Positions 1 to 8,285 of a stretch of DNA of 64,000 bases are shown in pieces. The DNA is from CAVPGP01 sp963718065 (GTDB lineage Bacteria; Actinomycetota; Thermoleophilia; Gaiellales; Gaiellaceae), in the NCBI GenBank assembly GCA_963718065.1, contig CAVQYE010000011.1, positions 62,001-126,000 on the forward strand, in the 5' to 3' direction. The notes under the pieces are model-generated. The model did no database searches. It saw only the letters and a list, made by a program, of their open reading frames with translations, and was not told the origin of the DNA. Position 1 is the stretch's first letter. The number at the start of each line of letters is the position of its first letter. The position numbers and the translations under genes are program-made.

Positions 1-258
1 GGCGGTGGAGACCGACCTGGGCGGGAGCCATGTCGTCGAGGCGAGCGGCGCGCTCCAACGCATGCTCGCCGCCGAGCAGAGCTCGGGCCTGGCGTTTCGC
101 AGCCGATCAGGCTCTCGCCGTGCGAGACGACGGTTGCGACGCAGGCACTCGCGAATGGCCACGCAACCGGGTCATGCGAAGGGAAGACCATCACGATCGA
201 CGTGACCCGCTCCAGCGGCGAGTTCGTCGAAGTGACTGTCGACAGGGATTCGAATTGA
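1..258 (+). CDS. 3' end of an unidentified upstream gene (partial)
   Basis: The first frame is open from the window edge to a TGA at 256-258, which overlaps the TTG start of nuoN in a TTGA junction. The last 40 or so residues (ending GEFVEVTVDRDSN) look like real protein, but the first 100 bases read more naturally in the second frame (VETDLGGSHVVEASG), so an indel near 100-110 is possible. In a nuo operon one would expect nuoM here, but I do not recognise a NuoM C-terminus. No function is assigned. Confidence 0.3.
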   Translation, partial: GGGDRPGREPCRRGERRAPTHARRRAELGPGVSQPIRLSPCETTVATQALANGHATGSCEGKTITIDVTRSSGEFVEVTVDRDSN

Positions 259-1724
259 TCCAGCGCCCCTCCGTCGACTGGTTCGCGCTCTCGGCCGTCT
301 TCGCCCTGCTCGGCACCTCGGGCGTCGTGCTGCTCTCAGCCGTGCTCGTGCCCGCACGCGCCCGCCGGGCCTTCGCGGCCTCGATCACGGCGCTCGGCTT
401 CATCGGCGCCGGTGTCGCCGGCGGCCTTCTCTACTGGAAAAGCCCGGACGGGACGCCCGTCGTCGCGGATGCGTTCATGCGCGACCGCTGGACGGCGCTG
501 ACGACGATCATGCTTGCCGGCACCGGTCTCATCGCGGTGGGCATCTCGTACGCGCAACGGACCCGCGACGAGCACGTCGCCGAGTACTTCGCATTGATCG
601 CGGCGGCCGGCTCGGGCATGTGCTTCTTCGTCGGCGCGGCGAACCTGATGACCCTCTTCCTCGCGCTCGAGTGGTTCTCGATCTGCCTCTACATCCTCTG
701 CGCGATCGACATCGACTACGAGGGCTCGCTCGAGGCGGGGCTCAAGTACCTGATCGTCGGCGGCTTCGGCTCGGCGGTGCTCCTCTTCGGCTCGGCGCTC
801 GTCTACGGCGCAACCGGCGAGCTCAGCTTCGACAAGATCGCGACAGCCGCCGACTCGAGCGACGTGCTGCTCGTGTCCGGCCTCGCGATGATCCTTGCCG
901 GGCTCGCATTCAAGGTCTCGGCCGCGCCGTTCCACATGTGGACGCCGGATGCCTACGAGGGAGCGCCGACGCCGGTGACGGCGTTCATGGCCTCCGCGAC
1001 GAAGATCGCCGCCCTGGCGCTGATGCTGCGCGTACTGACGACCGCCTTCCCGGATCAGGCCGACCTCTGGACGGTGGCCGTCGCCGTCCTCGCCTGCATC
1101 TCGCTCGCGGTCGGCAACCTGGCGGCGCTCGTGCAGCGGAACCTCAAGCGCCTGCTGGCCTACTCATCCATCTCGCACGCCGGGTTCATGCTGATCCCGA
1201 TCGCCGCGAACAACGAGCTCGGCGGCCGCGCGCTCCTCTACTACCTGATCCCGTATGCGGCGATGTCGCTCGGCGCCTTCGCGGTCGTCGCCGCCCGCGA
1301 GCGCGAGCTGGGCGTGCCCGTGACGCTCGAGAACCTCGCGGGCTTCGGCTGGGAACGGCCCTTCTTCGGCGTCGCGATGTGGACGTTCATGCTCGGCTTT
1401 GCCGGCCTGCCGCTGACGGGCGGATTCGTGGGCAAGTTCTACGCCTTCTCGGCCGCCTACGAACGCGGCTGGACGTGGCTCGTGATCGTCGGCGTCGCCG
1501 CGACGGCCGTCTCGCTCTACTACTACCTCGGCGTGATCCGGGCGATGTACCTCACCTCACCGGCGCCGCTCGCCGCACCGGTTTCGGTCGGCGGCTCCCC
1601 GCCGCGGGAGTTCGTGCTCGGGGTCTCGATCTTCGCCTGCCTCGTCGTCACCGTCGGCTCGTTCTTCGCCGTCCAGCCGCTCATCGACCTGGCAAAGAGC
1701 GCGGCCGAGTCACTGCCCTTCTAG
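255..1724 (+). CDS. nuoN: NADH-quinone oxidoreductase subunit N
   Basis: An antiporter-like membrane subunit of respiratory complex I, taking part in proton translocation coupled to electron transfer from NADH to quinone. The 489-residue product matches the usual NuoN size and is almost entirely hydrophobic, consistent with about 14 membrane helices. Family hallmarks are EAGLKYLIVGGFGSA (conserved charged Glu/Lys helix, about residues 160-175) and PFHMWTPDAYEGAPTPV (about 224-240). I chose TTG at 255 because the product then begins LIQRPSVDWFALS like other NuoN N-termini, with a weak AGGGA upstream and a 4-base overlap with the preceding stop. The longer open frame from position 30 adds an Arg-rich non-family extension. 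As nuoN is usually the last nuo gene, the complex I operon probably ends here. Confidence 0.95.
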   Translation: MIQRPSVDWFALSAVFALLGTSGVVLLSAVLVPARARRAFAASITALGFIGAGVAGGLLYWKSPDGTPVVADAFMRDRWTALTTIMLAGTGLIAVGISYAQRTRDEHVAEYFALIAAAGSGMCFFVGAANLMTLFLALEWFSICLYILCAIDIDYEGSLEAGLKYLIVGGFGSAVLLFGSALVYGATGELSFDKIATAADSSDVLLVSGLAMILAGLAFKVSAAPFHMWTPDAYEGAPTPVTAFMASATKIAALALMLRVLTTAFPDQADLWTVAVAVLACISLAVGNLAALVQRNLKRLLAYSSISHAGFMLIPIAANNELGGRALLYYLIPYAAMSLGAFAVVAARERELGVPVTLENLAGFGWERPFFGVAMWTFMLGFAGLPLTGGFVGKFYAFSAAYERGWTWLVIVGVAATAVSLYYYLGVIRAMYLTSPAPLAAPVSVGGSPPREFVLGVSIFACLVVTVGSFFAVQPLIDLAKSAAESLPF

Positions 1725-1761
1725 CGGCCCACCGGCCGCCCGCCGCGGGCGGCCAAAGAAG

Positions 1762-1864
1762 TTCCACAATCGTCACAATCCTGCGCGCGCTCTCGCGGTA
1801 CCGTGTCTCGGACCCCGGGTGGGTGGGGGCTCGGGACGGGTCCCTGAGCGGGCGCTGGACCCGG
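1762..1864 (+). repeat. G-rich dispersed intergenic element, copy A
   Basis: First of three copies; the others are at 47949-48052 and 58190-58292, both on the minus strand. It begins 37 nt after the nuoN stop. Order: TTCCAC (1762), TCACAA (1773-1778), exactly 20 nt, TACCGT (1799-1804), 5 nt, then a G-rich core from 1810 containing GGGTGGGTGGGGG, and a GCTGGACCC block near 1854. The 32-base core starting CCCCGGGTGGG differs from copy C at only two positions. The rest of the 1725-2041 gap (about 1865-2030) shows only GC-rich sequence and the ribosome binding site of the next gene. Function is unknown. Confidence 0.7.
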
Positions 1865-2041
1865 TTTGGTGCAGCCCGGATGGCGCTGCTAGTCTCGCTC
1901 GCTGCTAGCCTCACTTCGAGGCGCCGCGGGGGCGCCGCCGGTCCGCGGGAAGCGCTCGCACCCCGAGCACGACGACAGTCCATGGACGACCTCTCTTCGG
2001 CCCGCAGCAAGCGGACTTCGGGCGACACGAAGGAGGAGCGC

Positions 2042-2549
2042 ATGGACCTGAACGGCTTTCTGGACCTGGACGGCTATCGCCGCGAGGCGAAGCGGCTCGT
2101 GAAGCACTATCGCGCCGGCGACCCGGTCGTGCGCGCCCGCGCTGAGGCGCTTCTCGGCGATCGCGACCGCTTTCTGCTCAGCGACGCGCAGCACCTCCTG
2201 GCCCGCGAGCACGGATACCGCACCTGGGCGGAGCTGAAGAGCGACCTGCCGGAGGAGCGGATCGTCGACACCGGCCTCACCTACGGGCCGGGCGAGCCGG
2301 TGCGGATCAGGATCCGCCGCCGCGGACGCCGCTACGACCTGGACGACCTCGGCGACGCGGTGCGGCTCGGCGGCAAGCGCCCCGGCTGGCGGCAGGCCGC
2401 GGAGTGGGCGGTCGAGCCGATGAACGTCAGCCGGCAGGGCGATCGTCTTCGTCCCGGCCGTCGAGGGCAGATGGGACCTCGACGAGCTCGCGCTACGCCT
2501 GGGCGAGAGCGCGACCGCGGTCTACGAGGCCCTGCTGGAGCTCGGGTAG
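2042..2549 (+). CDS. Hypothetical protein with ankyrin-protein-like N-terminal helix (frameshifted)
   Basis: The start is fixed by a strong AGGAGG at 2031-2036. The N-terminal 60 residues (EAKRLVKHYRAGD, then SDAQHLLAREHGYRTWAELK) resemble the helical leader found before ankyrin repeats in some bacterial proteins, but no ankyrin repeat follows. The remaining 100 residues are unrecognised. Near 2437-2440 a GGG run shifts the frame. Removing one G joins the first part to AIVFVPAVEGRWDLDELALR and a TAG at 2547-2549, giving about 168 residues. The last 28 bases overlap the convergent gene on the other strand. A DNA-binding or regulatory role is possible because the C-terminal helix pair looks HTH-like, but this is a guess. 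Confidence 0.6.
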
Positions 2550-2917
2550 ACGACGGGGCGGCGCGGGCGGCCACGCAGCTGGGCGCCGGTGGCGAGCACC
2601 GCCTTGATGCAGACGATCCCGAGTGCGGCGATCAGCGTCGAGCTGGCAAACGGCGGCACGCCCGGTACGCCGAGGGCGTGGCTCCGTGCCGCGCAGCCTG
2701 CGACGACGAGCACGAGCAGCGCGACCCAGAGGAGCGCCTGCAGGATCCGCACTTCGTCCTCGTCGCCGTCGAGGACGCGATCGAAGGACGCAAGCCCGGC
2801 GAGAGCGACAGCCGGCAGAGCACCGAGGAGCGCGTAGTAGGCGAGGCCGTGCAGGCCGACGGCGTCTGCGAGCGCGGTGGCAAGCACGAGAGCGAGGGCG
2901 ACGGCACGACTGCTCAC
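2522..2917 (-). CDS. Small multi-pass membrane protein, unknown function
   Basis: The 131-residue product has about four hydrophobic stretches (residues about 5-22, 26-42, 60-80, 95-115), with an acidic loop DGDEDEV between the second and third. It starts at GTG; the C-terminus is Arg-rich (RGRPRRPVVYPSSSRAS). It converges on and overlaps the preceding plus-strand gene. No family recognised. The clean codon pattern and membrane topology support a real gene. Confidence 0.6.
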   Translation of the reverse strand: MSSRAVALALVLATALADAVGLHGLAYYALLGALPAVALAGLASFDRVLDGDEDEVRILQALLWVALLVLVVAGCAARSHALGVPGVPPFASSTLIAALGIVCIKAVLATGAQLRGRPRRPVVYPSSSRAS

Positions 2918-2987
2918 CCGTCCCGGTTCGCCGCCTGAGCCGAGGGTCCTCCGTTACGCTCAGGGCCCTGCGACCGAAAGGATTGCG

Positions 2988-3686
2988 ATGGCCGACGCAA
3001 CGCTCACGTGGCTTGGACATGCCGCGTTCCGGATCGACACTTCCGGCGGGAAGCGCATCTACATCGATCCGTTCCTGAACGGGAATCCGACCTGCCCCGC
3101 AGGCGAGCAGCAGCCCGAGCGGGTCGACGTGATCGCGGTCACGCACGGGCACGGCGACCACATCGGCGACACGGTCGAGCTGGCCAAGAAGTTCACACCC
3201 CAGGTCGTGGCGCAGGTCGAGCTGAAGGACTGGCTCGGCAAGCAGGGAGCGCCCGTCGACGATCAGGTGCCCGGGCTCAACAAGGGCGGCTCACAGGAGA
3301 TCGACGGGATCCGCTTCACGCTCGTCAACGCATTCCATTCCTCGTACGCACCCGACGGCACGTACACCGGCGAGGCATGTGGCTTCGTGATCCGGCTCGA
3401 GGACGGCAAGACCGTCTACGTGGCCGGCGACACCTGCGTCTTCGGCGACATGCAGCTGATCGGACGCCTCTACAAGCCCGACGTCGCAGTGCTGCCGATC
3501 GGCGACCACTTCACGATGGGCCCCGACCAGGCTGCCCTCGCGCTCGAGCTCCTCGGGACGAAGCGCTGCGTCCCGTCGCATTGGGGGACGTTCCCGCTCC
3601 TGACGGGGACGCCCGACCAGCTCGCGAAGCTGGCACCGGGCGTCGACATCGCCCGCATCCAGCCGGGAGAGTCCGTCCAGCTGTGA
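2988..3686 (+). CDS. UPF0173 metal-dependent hydrolase (metallo-beta-lactamase fold)
   Basis: A 232-residue protein, the usual UPF0173 length. The metal-binding motif THGHGDH (HxHxDH) is at about residues 51-57. Further ligands are His in NAFHSS (about 117), Asp in VAGDTCVF (about 146) and His in SHWGTF (about 198), and the N-terminus LTWLGHAAF is typical of the family. The substrate of this family is not settled. The start follows AAAGG, spaced 6 nt from ATG 2988. The stop overlaps the GTG of the next gene (GTGA), and the next four genes are also overlapped, so this is probably the first gene of a run reaching to 6067. Confidence 0.9.
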   Translation: MADATLTWLGHAAFRIDTSGGKRIYIDPFLNGNPTCPAGEQQPERVDVIAVTHGHGDHIGDTVELAKKFTPQVVAQVELKDWLGKQGAPVDDQVPGLNKGGSQEIDGIRFTLVNAFHSSYAPDGTYTGEACGFVIRLEDGKTVYVAGDTCVFGDMQLIGRLYKPDVAVLPIGDHFTMGPDQAALALELLGTKRCVPSHWGTFPLLTGTPDQLAKLAPGVDIARIQPGESVQL

Positions 3687-3952
3687 GGCAGCGCTGGTTC
3701 GGAGCAACGGGTCGGCGCGTCCCCGAGATCTCGCTCGAGGGCGAGCTCGAGTTGGACGACGCGCTCGTGCTCGAAGCGGTGGACGACCTGGAAGCCCTCC
3801 GCGCCGCACACGAGCAGGGCCGGCCGGTCGTCGTCCGCGCCTCAGACGCCGAGTCGCTCAAGAGCGCACTCGCCCGCCCGGAGGTCGCCTCGGTGATCGT
3901 GCCGACCGCCGAGTTGCGCGACCTCGACCTGACGGAGCTGACCTACGGATGA
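3683..3952 (+). CDS. Small hypothetical protein (89 aa)
   Basis: It lies between the UPF0173 hydrolase and the DUF1028 gene, with 4-base overlaps at both ends (GTGA and ATGA), which supports translation as part of the operon. The product is acidic and mixed alpha/beta (ELELDDALVLEAVDDLEALR, later SVIVPTAELRDLDLTELTYG), with no signal peptide or membrane helix. No family recognised. Confidence 0.65.
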   Translation: MRQRWFGATGRRVPEISLEGELELDDALVLEAVDDLEALRAAHEQGRPVVVRASDAESLKSALARPEVASVIVPTAELRDLDLTELTYG

Positions 3953-4794
3953 GGAACGCGCCGGTGATCGCCACGTACTCGATCTGCGCGTGCGACCTCG
4001 ACGCCGGCCAGTGGGGCGTCGCCACGCAGTCGAAGTTCCTCGCCGTCGGCTCGGTCGTGCCGTGGGCCGAGCCACACGTCGGCGCGATCGCGACCCAGTC
4101 GTACGCGAACCCCAGGTACGGCCCGGATGGGCTCGCGTTGCTGCGCGACGGCGCGTCGGCCGAGGAGGCGGTCGCCCGTCTCACCGAGGCCGATCACGAC
4201 CGCGACCAGCGCCAGCTCGGGATCGTCGACGCCGAGGGCCGGAGCGCGAGCTTCACGGGCTCCGGCTGTCACGACTGGGCGGGCGGGACGACCGGACCGG
4301 GCTTCGCCGCGCAGGGGAACATCCTCGTCTCGGAGGACACCGTGACAGCGCTCGCGGAAACGTTCGTGGCGACAGCGGGGCAGCCGCTCGCCGAGCGCCT
4401 CATCGAATGCCTCGCCGCGGCCCAGGCAGCCGGCGGAGACAGCCGCGGCCAGCAGTCGGCGGCGCTCCTGGTCGTCGAGCGCGGTGGCGGCTACGCGCGT
4501 CTCTCCGACGTGCTGGTCGACCTGCGCGTGGACGATCACGAGCGGCCGATCGAGGAGCTCACGCGCCTGCATCACCTCCACCAGGCTCTCTTCGGCAAGA
4601 CGCCGCGGTCGAAGTGGATTGCCGTCGACGACGAGCTCGGCGCCGAGCTGACCGAGCGCCTCGCAAAGCTCGGCTACGAAGGCCCGCTCGCCGAGACGCT
4701 GCCCGCCTGGGGCGGCACCGAGAACCTCGAGGAGCGCATCGACGGCGTGGAGCAGATCGACCCGGTCGTCCTGGAGGAGCTCCGTGAGAGATAG
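3949..4794 (+). CDS. DUF1028 family protein (putative Ntn-hydrolase fold)
   Basis: Residues 5-215 match the DUF1028 pattern closely: TYSICACDLDAGQWGVATQS, VGSVVPWAEPHVGAIATQS, NPRYGPDGLALL, RQLGIVDAEG, QGNILVSEDTV and GGDSRGQQSAALLVV. Members have an Ntn-hydrolase-like fold, but their substrate is unknown. A C-terminal extension of about 60 residues (from SKWIAVDDELG) resembles the small helical domain seen in some longer family members. It is translationally coupled to its neighbours. The function is inferred only at family level. Confidence 0.85.
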   Translation: MRNAPVIATYSICACDLDAGQWGVATQSKFLAVGSVVPWAEPHVGAIATQSYANPRYGPDGLALLRDGASAEEAVARLTEADHDRDQRQLGIVDAEGRSASFTGSGCHDWAGGTTGPGFAAQGNILVSEDTVTALAETFVATAGQPLAERLIECLAAAQAAGGDSRGQQSAALLVVERGGGYARLSDVLVDLRVDDHERPIEELTRLHHLHQALFGKTPRSKWIAVDDELGAELTERLAKLGYEGPLAETLPAWGGTENLEERIDGVEQIDPVVLEELRER

Positions 4795-5422
4795 TCGCGA
4801 GACCAGAACCGAGCCGTACCAGACGGCCCGCATCGACGAGCTCGACCGCATCCCGGTCGAGGAAGGGCTCGAGTGGCGGCCGATCGGACGCCGGTTCGGG
4901 ATCAACGCCTTCGGCACCAACGCCTATACCTCGGAGCGCGTCGGCGGCGTCGTGGTCGAGGAGCACAAGGAGAGCTCCGGGCAGGAGGAGATCTACTTCG
5001 TCGTCTCGGGGCGGGCGACGTTCTTCCTCGACGGGGAAGAGGTCGACGCGCCGGCAGGGACGCTCGTCTTCATCACGGACGGCGACGTCCTCCGCAAGGC
5101 GGTGTGCGAGGAGGAGGGCACGACGGTGGTCGCGGTGGGCGGCTGGCCCGACAAGCCGTTCGAGCCGTCGGCGTGGGAGTGGTACTTCGAGGCGTACGCG
5201 CAGCCCGTCGAGGAGGGCATCGCGACCCTGGAGGACGGCCTCTCGCGCTTCGCGGGGCACGAGCCGCAGGAGTCCGCGCTGCTCTATCACCTCGCCTGCA
5301 TCGAGAACAAGGCGGGCCGGGCCGACGCGGCGCGGGAGCATCTCGACCGCGCGATCGAGCTTCGCCCCGAGTTGCGTGACCGCGCAAACAAGGACAAGGA
5401 TCTGGCGTCTCTAGAGCCATGA
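4784..5422 (+). CDS. Cupin-TPR protein, first tandem copy
   Basis: The 212-residue protein has an N-terminal single cupin barrel (residues about 40-120: EEIYFVVSGRATFFLDGEEV, then APAGTLVFI) followed by a TPR-like helical pair (about 130-205: LLYHLACIENKAGRADAA, LDRAIELRP). The classic His metal ligands of cupins are mostly missing: the usual HxH is replaced by EEHKESSGQEE. It starts at GTG 4784, 11 bases inside the DUF1028 gene, and its stop overlaps the ATG of its paralogue. Likely a small-molecule or protein-binding scaffold. No enzyme activity can be claimed. Confidence 0.75.
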   Translation: MRDSRETRTEPYQTARIDELDRIPVEEGLEWRPIGRRFGINAFGTNAYTSERVGGVVVEEHKESSGQEEIYFVVSGRATFFLDGEEVDAPAGTLVFITDGDVLRKAVCEEEGTTVVAVGGWPDKPFEPSAWEWYFEAYAQPVEEGIATLEDGLSRFAGHEPQESALLYHLACIENKAGRADAAREHLDRAIELRPELRDRANKDKDLASLEP

Positions 5423-6067
5423 GTCGTTGGCGTACGACGAAGCTGGAAGCCATCCCGACGATCGGGGCCTGGATTCCCGTCCGCAAGGAGCTCGACGTCA
5501 AGGCCTTCGGCGTCAACGCCTGGAAGCCCGACGACAAGGGCGTCGTGATCGGCGAGCACGACGAGAAGCGCGTCGGCCACGAGGAGATGTACCTGGTCGT
5601 CGAGGGGCACGCGACGTTCACCATCGACGGCGACGAGATCGACGGCCCGCCGGGGACGCTCGTGTTCGTCAGCGACCCCGAGGTGAAGCGCAAGGCCACC
5701 GGGACACCCGAGACGGTCGTCTTCTCCGTGGGAGCCAAACCCGGTGAGGCGTTCACGCCTTCCGCGTGGGAGGGCAACGCGGTCGGCTATGAGGCCTACA
5801 AGGAAGGCGACTACGAGCGGGCGCTCGCAGCTCTTCAAGGAAGGGCTCGACGAGTTCCCCAACGCATCGGGCCGCTACTACAACATCGCGTGCATGTTGG
5901 CGCTTCTGGGCCGGCGCGACGACGCGATCGAGAACCTTCGCCGCGCCGTCGACATCGATCCCGACGCCTACAAGCCGGCCGAGGACAGCGACTTCGAGTC
6001 GCTGAAGGACGACCCGGAATTCCTAGCGATCGCCGGGCAGACGGACGCCGCCCGCGCGAGCGCGTAG
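5419..6067 (+). CDS. Cupin-TPR protein, second tandem copy (frameshifted)
   Basis: Paralogue of the preceding gene with the same architecture: cupin core EEMYLVVEGHATFTIDGDEI followed by TPR (YYNIACMLALLGRRDDAI, LRRAVDIDPDAYKPAED). An extra base near 5828-5830 (GCGCTCGCAGCTC for an expected GCGCTCGAGCTC) moves the TPR part into another frame. Correcting it gives about 215 residues ending at TAG 6065-6067. The 3' end overlaps the convergent Ldh_2 gene by about 45 bases. The copies look like a local duplication within the operon. Confidence 0.7.
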
Positions 6068-6766
6068 CGCCGGCACCGGGTCCGCCTCCGGCCGCGCGAC
6101 CAGCAGGAACGCGCCGTACGCGGCTTCTTCGCCCTGCGAGGGGACAAAGCTGTCGACGAGCAACTGCAGCGCGACCGCCAGGGCGAAGGCCTTGTGCGCC
6201 TGGTCGCCGCCGAACGGAACGACGTCCTCGGCGGGCGCGAGCCCCGCGATCACGTCGCCCCAGGTGGCCTTCGCGGGGGAGACGTCGGCGACGAGCGGGC
6301 GCCCGTCGGAGCTCGGGATCGCGATCGCGAGCGGATTCGTGCCTGCCAGCTTCGGCCCGCCCTCCGGATGGGCGAGCCGCGGCGGCGAGGTCGCCGTCAT
6401 CACGGCCACGAGCCCGCCCTCGGCGAGGCGCCGCACCCAGTAGCCGAGCATGCCGGTCGGGAAGCACCGCGCGACGACGAGCCGCGCCCGCTCGGGCGGC
6501 GCGGCCAGTTGCGCCTCGACGATCGCGTGCAGCGCGAGATAGCCGACGCCGTCCGACTCCCAGCGCTCGAACCCCGGTTCCGAGACGACGCGGCGCGGCT
6601 GGGCGACAGTGTCGAAGTCCTGCGTCTCGAGCCACTCGATGCGCGCCAGCCCGTGACTCGACTTGCCGCGACGCTCGGCGTCGAGGAAGTGATCGGCGAG
6701 CGCGGACGCGTCGTCCTCGGCAAAGCCGAGCGCGAGCAGCCGCGGCAGCGCCTCCTCAGGCTGCAC
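6023..6766 (-). CDS. Malate/L-lactate dehydrogenase family (Ldh_2) oxidoreductase, short form
   Basis: NAD(P)-dependent 2-hydroxyacid dehydrogenase family, unrelated to classical MDH/LDH. Recognised by KSSHGLARIEWL (catalytic-His region, about residues 35-46), GTNPLAIAIPSSDGRPLVAD (about 144-163) and a GGDQAHKAFALAVALQLL helix. From GTG 6766 the protein is 247 residues, whereas typical members are about 330-350, so the central and C-terminal parts are shortened. It may be a natural short form or have reduced activity. The substrate (malate, lactate, ureidoglycolate or other) cannot be read from sequence. It lies just downstream of the HAD gene on the same strand. Confidence 0.75.
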   Translation of the reverse strand: MQPEEALPRLLALGFAEDDASALADHFLDAERRGKSSHGLARIEWLETQDFDTVAQPRRVVSEPGFERWESDGVGYLALHAIVEAQLAAPPERARLVVARCFPTGMLGYWVRRLAEGGLVAVMTATSPPRLAHPEGGPKLAGTNPLAIAIPSSDGRPLVADVSPAKATWGDVIAGLAPAEDVVPFGGDQAHKAFALAVALQLLVDSFVPSQGEEAAYGAFLLVARPEADPVPALRARAGGVRLPGDR

Positions 6767-6774
6767 GGCCCACC

Positions 6775-7542
6775 CTAAGCTGCGCGGCGACGTGCGGCCC
6801 ACGCGGCTGCGCCGACGCCGATCACGAGCGGGAGCCCGTAGACGGCGGCCGGCATCCGCTTGCGGACCGACGGCACAAGCAGCTCGCTGAACTCCAGCAC
6901 CGGCCAGCTGCGCTCGCCGGCGACGCGGCGCAGCTCCTTGTCCGGGTTCACCGCGACCGGATGGCCGACCACCTCGAGGAACGGAATGTCGGTGTGGCTG
7001 TCCGAGTACGCGGTCGACGCGGCGAGGTCGATCCCCTCGACCGCCGCCAGCTCGCGCGTCGCGGCGGCCTTGCCTTGGCCGTGCGCAGCGCGAACGGACT
7101 TCCCCGTGTAGACACCGTCGACGATCTCGCACGTCGAGCCGATCGCTCCGTCGAAGCCGAGCTCCGTGGCGAGCGCGTCGACGATCTCCTGCAGCGCAGC
7201 CGACACGATGTACGTGCGCTCGCCGCGCTCCGCATGGTGAGTCGCCAGGGCCAGCGGCTCCGCATAGACGAGCGGCTTCAGCACCGGCTCCATCGCGCCG
7301 GCGACCATGTCGCGCAACTCGTCGACCGGGAAGCCCCTCAGCAGGAGCATCCCGTCCTCCGCCGCGTGGCGAACCGCCTCGACGCTGGCGCCACGAGCCG
7401 CAAACAGCAGCTGCCAGAACGCCGCCTTGGCGAGCTGGGTCCGGCCGATCACGCCGCGCTCCCGGAACGAGCCGGCGAGCGCGAGCGTGCTGGAGCGGCG
7501 CAGCAGCGTGCGGTCCAGGTCGAAGAAGGCGGCGGAGGTCAC
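6775..7542 (-). CDS. HAD-superfamily phosphatase, subclass IB (SerB-like)
   Basis: The 255-residue product carries the HAD motifs in order: motif I FFDLDRT (nucleophile Asp near residue 8), motif II Ser in YIVSAALQ, Lys in the GQGKAAATR segment, and motif IV YSDSHTDIPFL. The IB subclass covers phosphoserine phosphatases and lipid-phosphate phosphatases. A C-terminal hydrophobic helix (PLVIGVGAAAWAA) suggests membrane anchoring, which favours a lipid-associated phosphatase over SerB. It starts at GTG 7542. The stop is 8 nt before the Ldh_2 gene on the same strand. Confidence 0.8.
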   Translation of the reverse strand: MTSAAFFDLDRTLLRRSSTLALAGSFRERGVIGRTQLAKAAFWQLLFAARGASVEAVRHAAEDGMLLLRGFPVDELRDMVAGAMEPVLKPLVYAEPLALATHHAERGERTYIVSAALQEIVDALATELGFDGAIGSTCEIVDGVYTGKSVRAAHGQGKAAATRELAAVEGIDLAASTAYSDSHTDIPFLEVVGHPVAVNPDKELRRVAGERSWPVLEFSELLVPSVRKRMPAAVYGLPLVIGVGAAAWAARRRAA

Positions 7543-7624
7543 TCGTTCGAGTCTAACCACGGCGTGAGTTTCTCCCGTCCGCGGCGTCCTTTCGTTGCCG
7601 ACCCGCCACGAAAGGACGAATCGA

Positions 7625-8245
7625 ATGCGCAAGCTGACCTGGATCATCGCCGCCCTTGCGGCTCTCGTCGCCGCGTCCGTCGCCGTGGCGCACGACAAGC
7701 TGGGCACGGGAGTCACTCCCGCGAAGGCGACGTTCACCGCCAAGACGGCGAGCGACGACACCCAGACCTGCACCGCCGCCGACGGCAGCGTCTGGCACTT
7801 CACCCATGCGACCTACACGGGCACCTCGAGCGGCGATCCGCAGCTGACCGGCGACCTGAAGCTGCGCACCCGCTCCGTGATCAACACGACGACCGGCTTC
7901 GGCTGGACGAAGGGTGAGGCCGTCATCCGCGACGCGACGAGCGACCGCAAGCTCGCCCGTGGCGAGTTCATCGCCGTCAACACGCAGAGCGGAGTCCTGA
8001 ACGGCTTCCTGACCGGGAACGTCAAGGACAGCGGACGCCTGCTCGCGAACTTCTCCGCCTCCTTCTCGGCCGACGGGTCGTCCCTCTCGGGCGAGCTCGG
8101 CGGCACGAGCGCGACCACGACCGACTCGGCCGTCTACGCGGGCGCCGCGTGCAAGCCCGACGACAACCGCGACGACGACAACAAGGCCGACGACAAGGAC
8201 AAGCACCACGAAGACGGAAAGCACGGCGGCAAGGGCCGCGGTTAA
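7625..8245 (+). CDS. Exported protein with Asp/Lys/His-rich C-terminal tail
   Basis: A Sec signal peptide is clear (MRKLTWIIAALAALVAASVAVA, cleavage after about residue 22). A Thr/Ser-rich beta-type domain follows (about 25-175), and the last 30 residues are a charged low-complexity tail (KPDDNRDDDNKADDKDKHHE...). ATG 7625 is preceded by AAAGGA. The tail could bind divalent metal or cell-wall polymers. A strong terminator follows directly, so the gene appears monocistronic. No family recognised; two other exported proteins here have similar tails. Confidence 0.75.
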   Translation: MRKLTWIIAALAALVAASVAVAHDKLGTGVTPAKATFTAKTASDDTQTCTAADGSVWHFTHATYTGTSSGDPQLTGDLKLRTRSVINTTTGFGWTKGEAVIRDATSDRKLARGEFIAVNTQSGVLNGFLTGNVKDSGRLLANFSASFSADGSSLSGELGGTSATTTDSAVYAGAACKPDDNRDDDNKADDKDKHHEDGKHGGKGRG

Positions 8246-8285
8246 CGCTCATAGAGCTTCATCCCCAGAGCATCGGGGCACTGCC

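Noticed and set aside
30..254. Extension of nuoN to ATG 30
   Set aside because: The extra 75 residues are Arg/Asp-rich and unlike any NuoN; TTG 255 gives the family N-terminus.
620..2938. A 772-residue plus-strand frame across nuoN and the following genes
   Set aside because: It is an Arg-rich shadow of nuoN joined to the true gene at 2042; the ribosome site at 2031 marks the real start.
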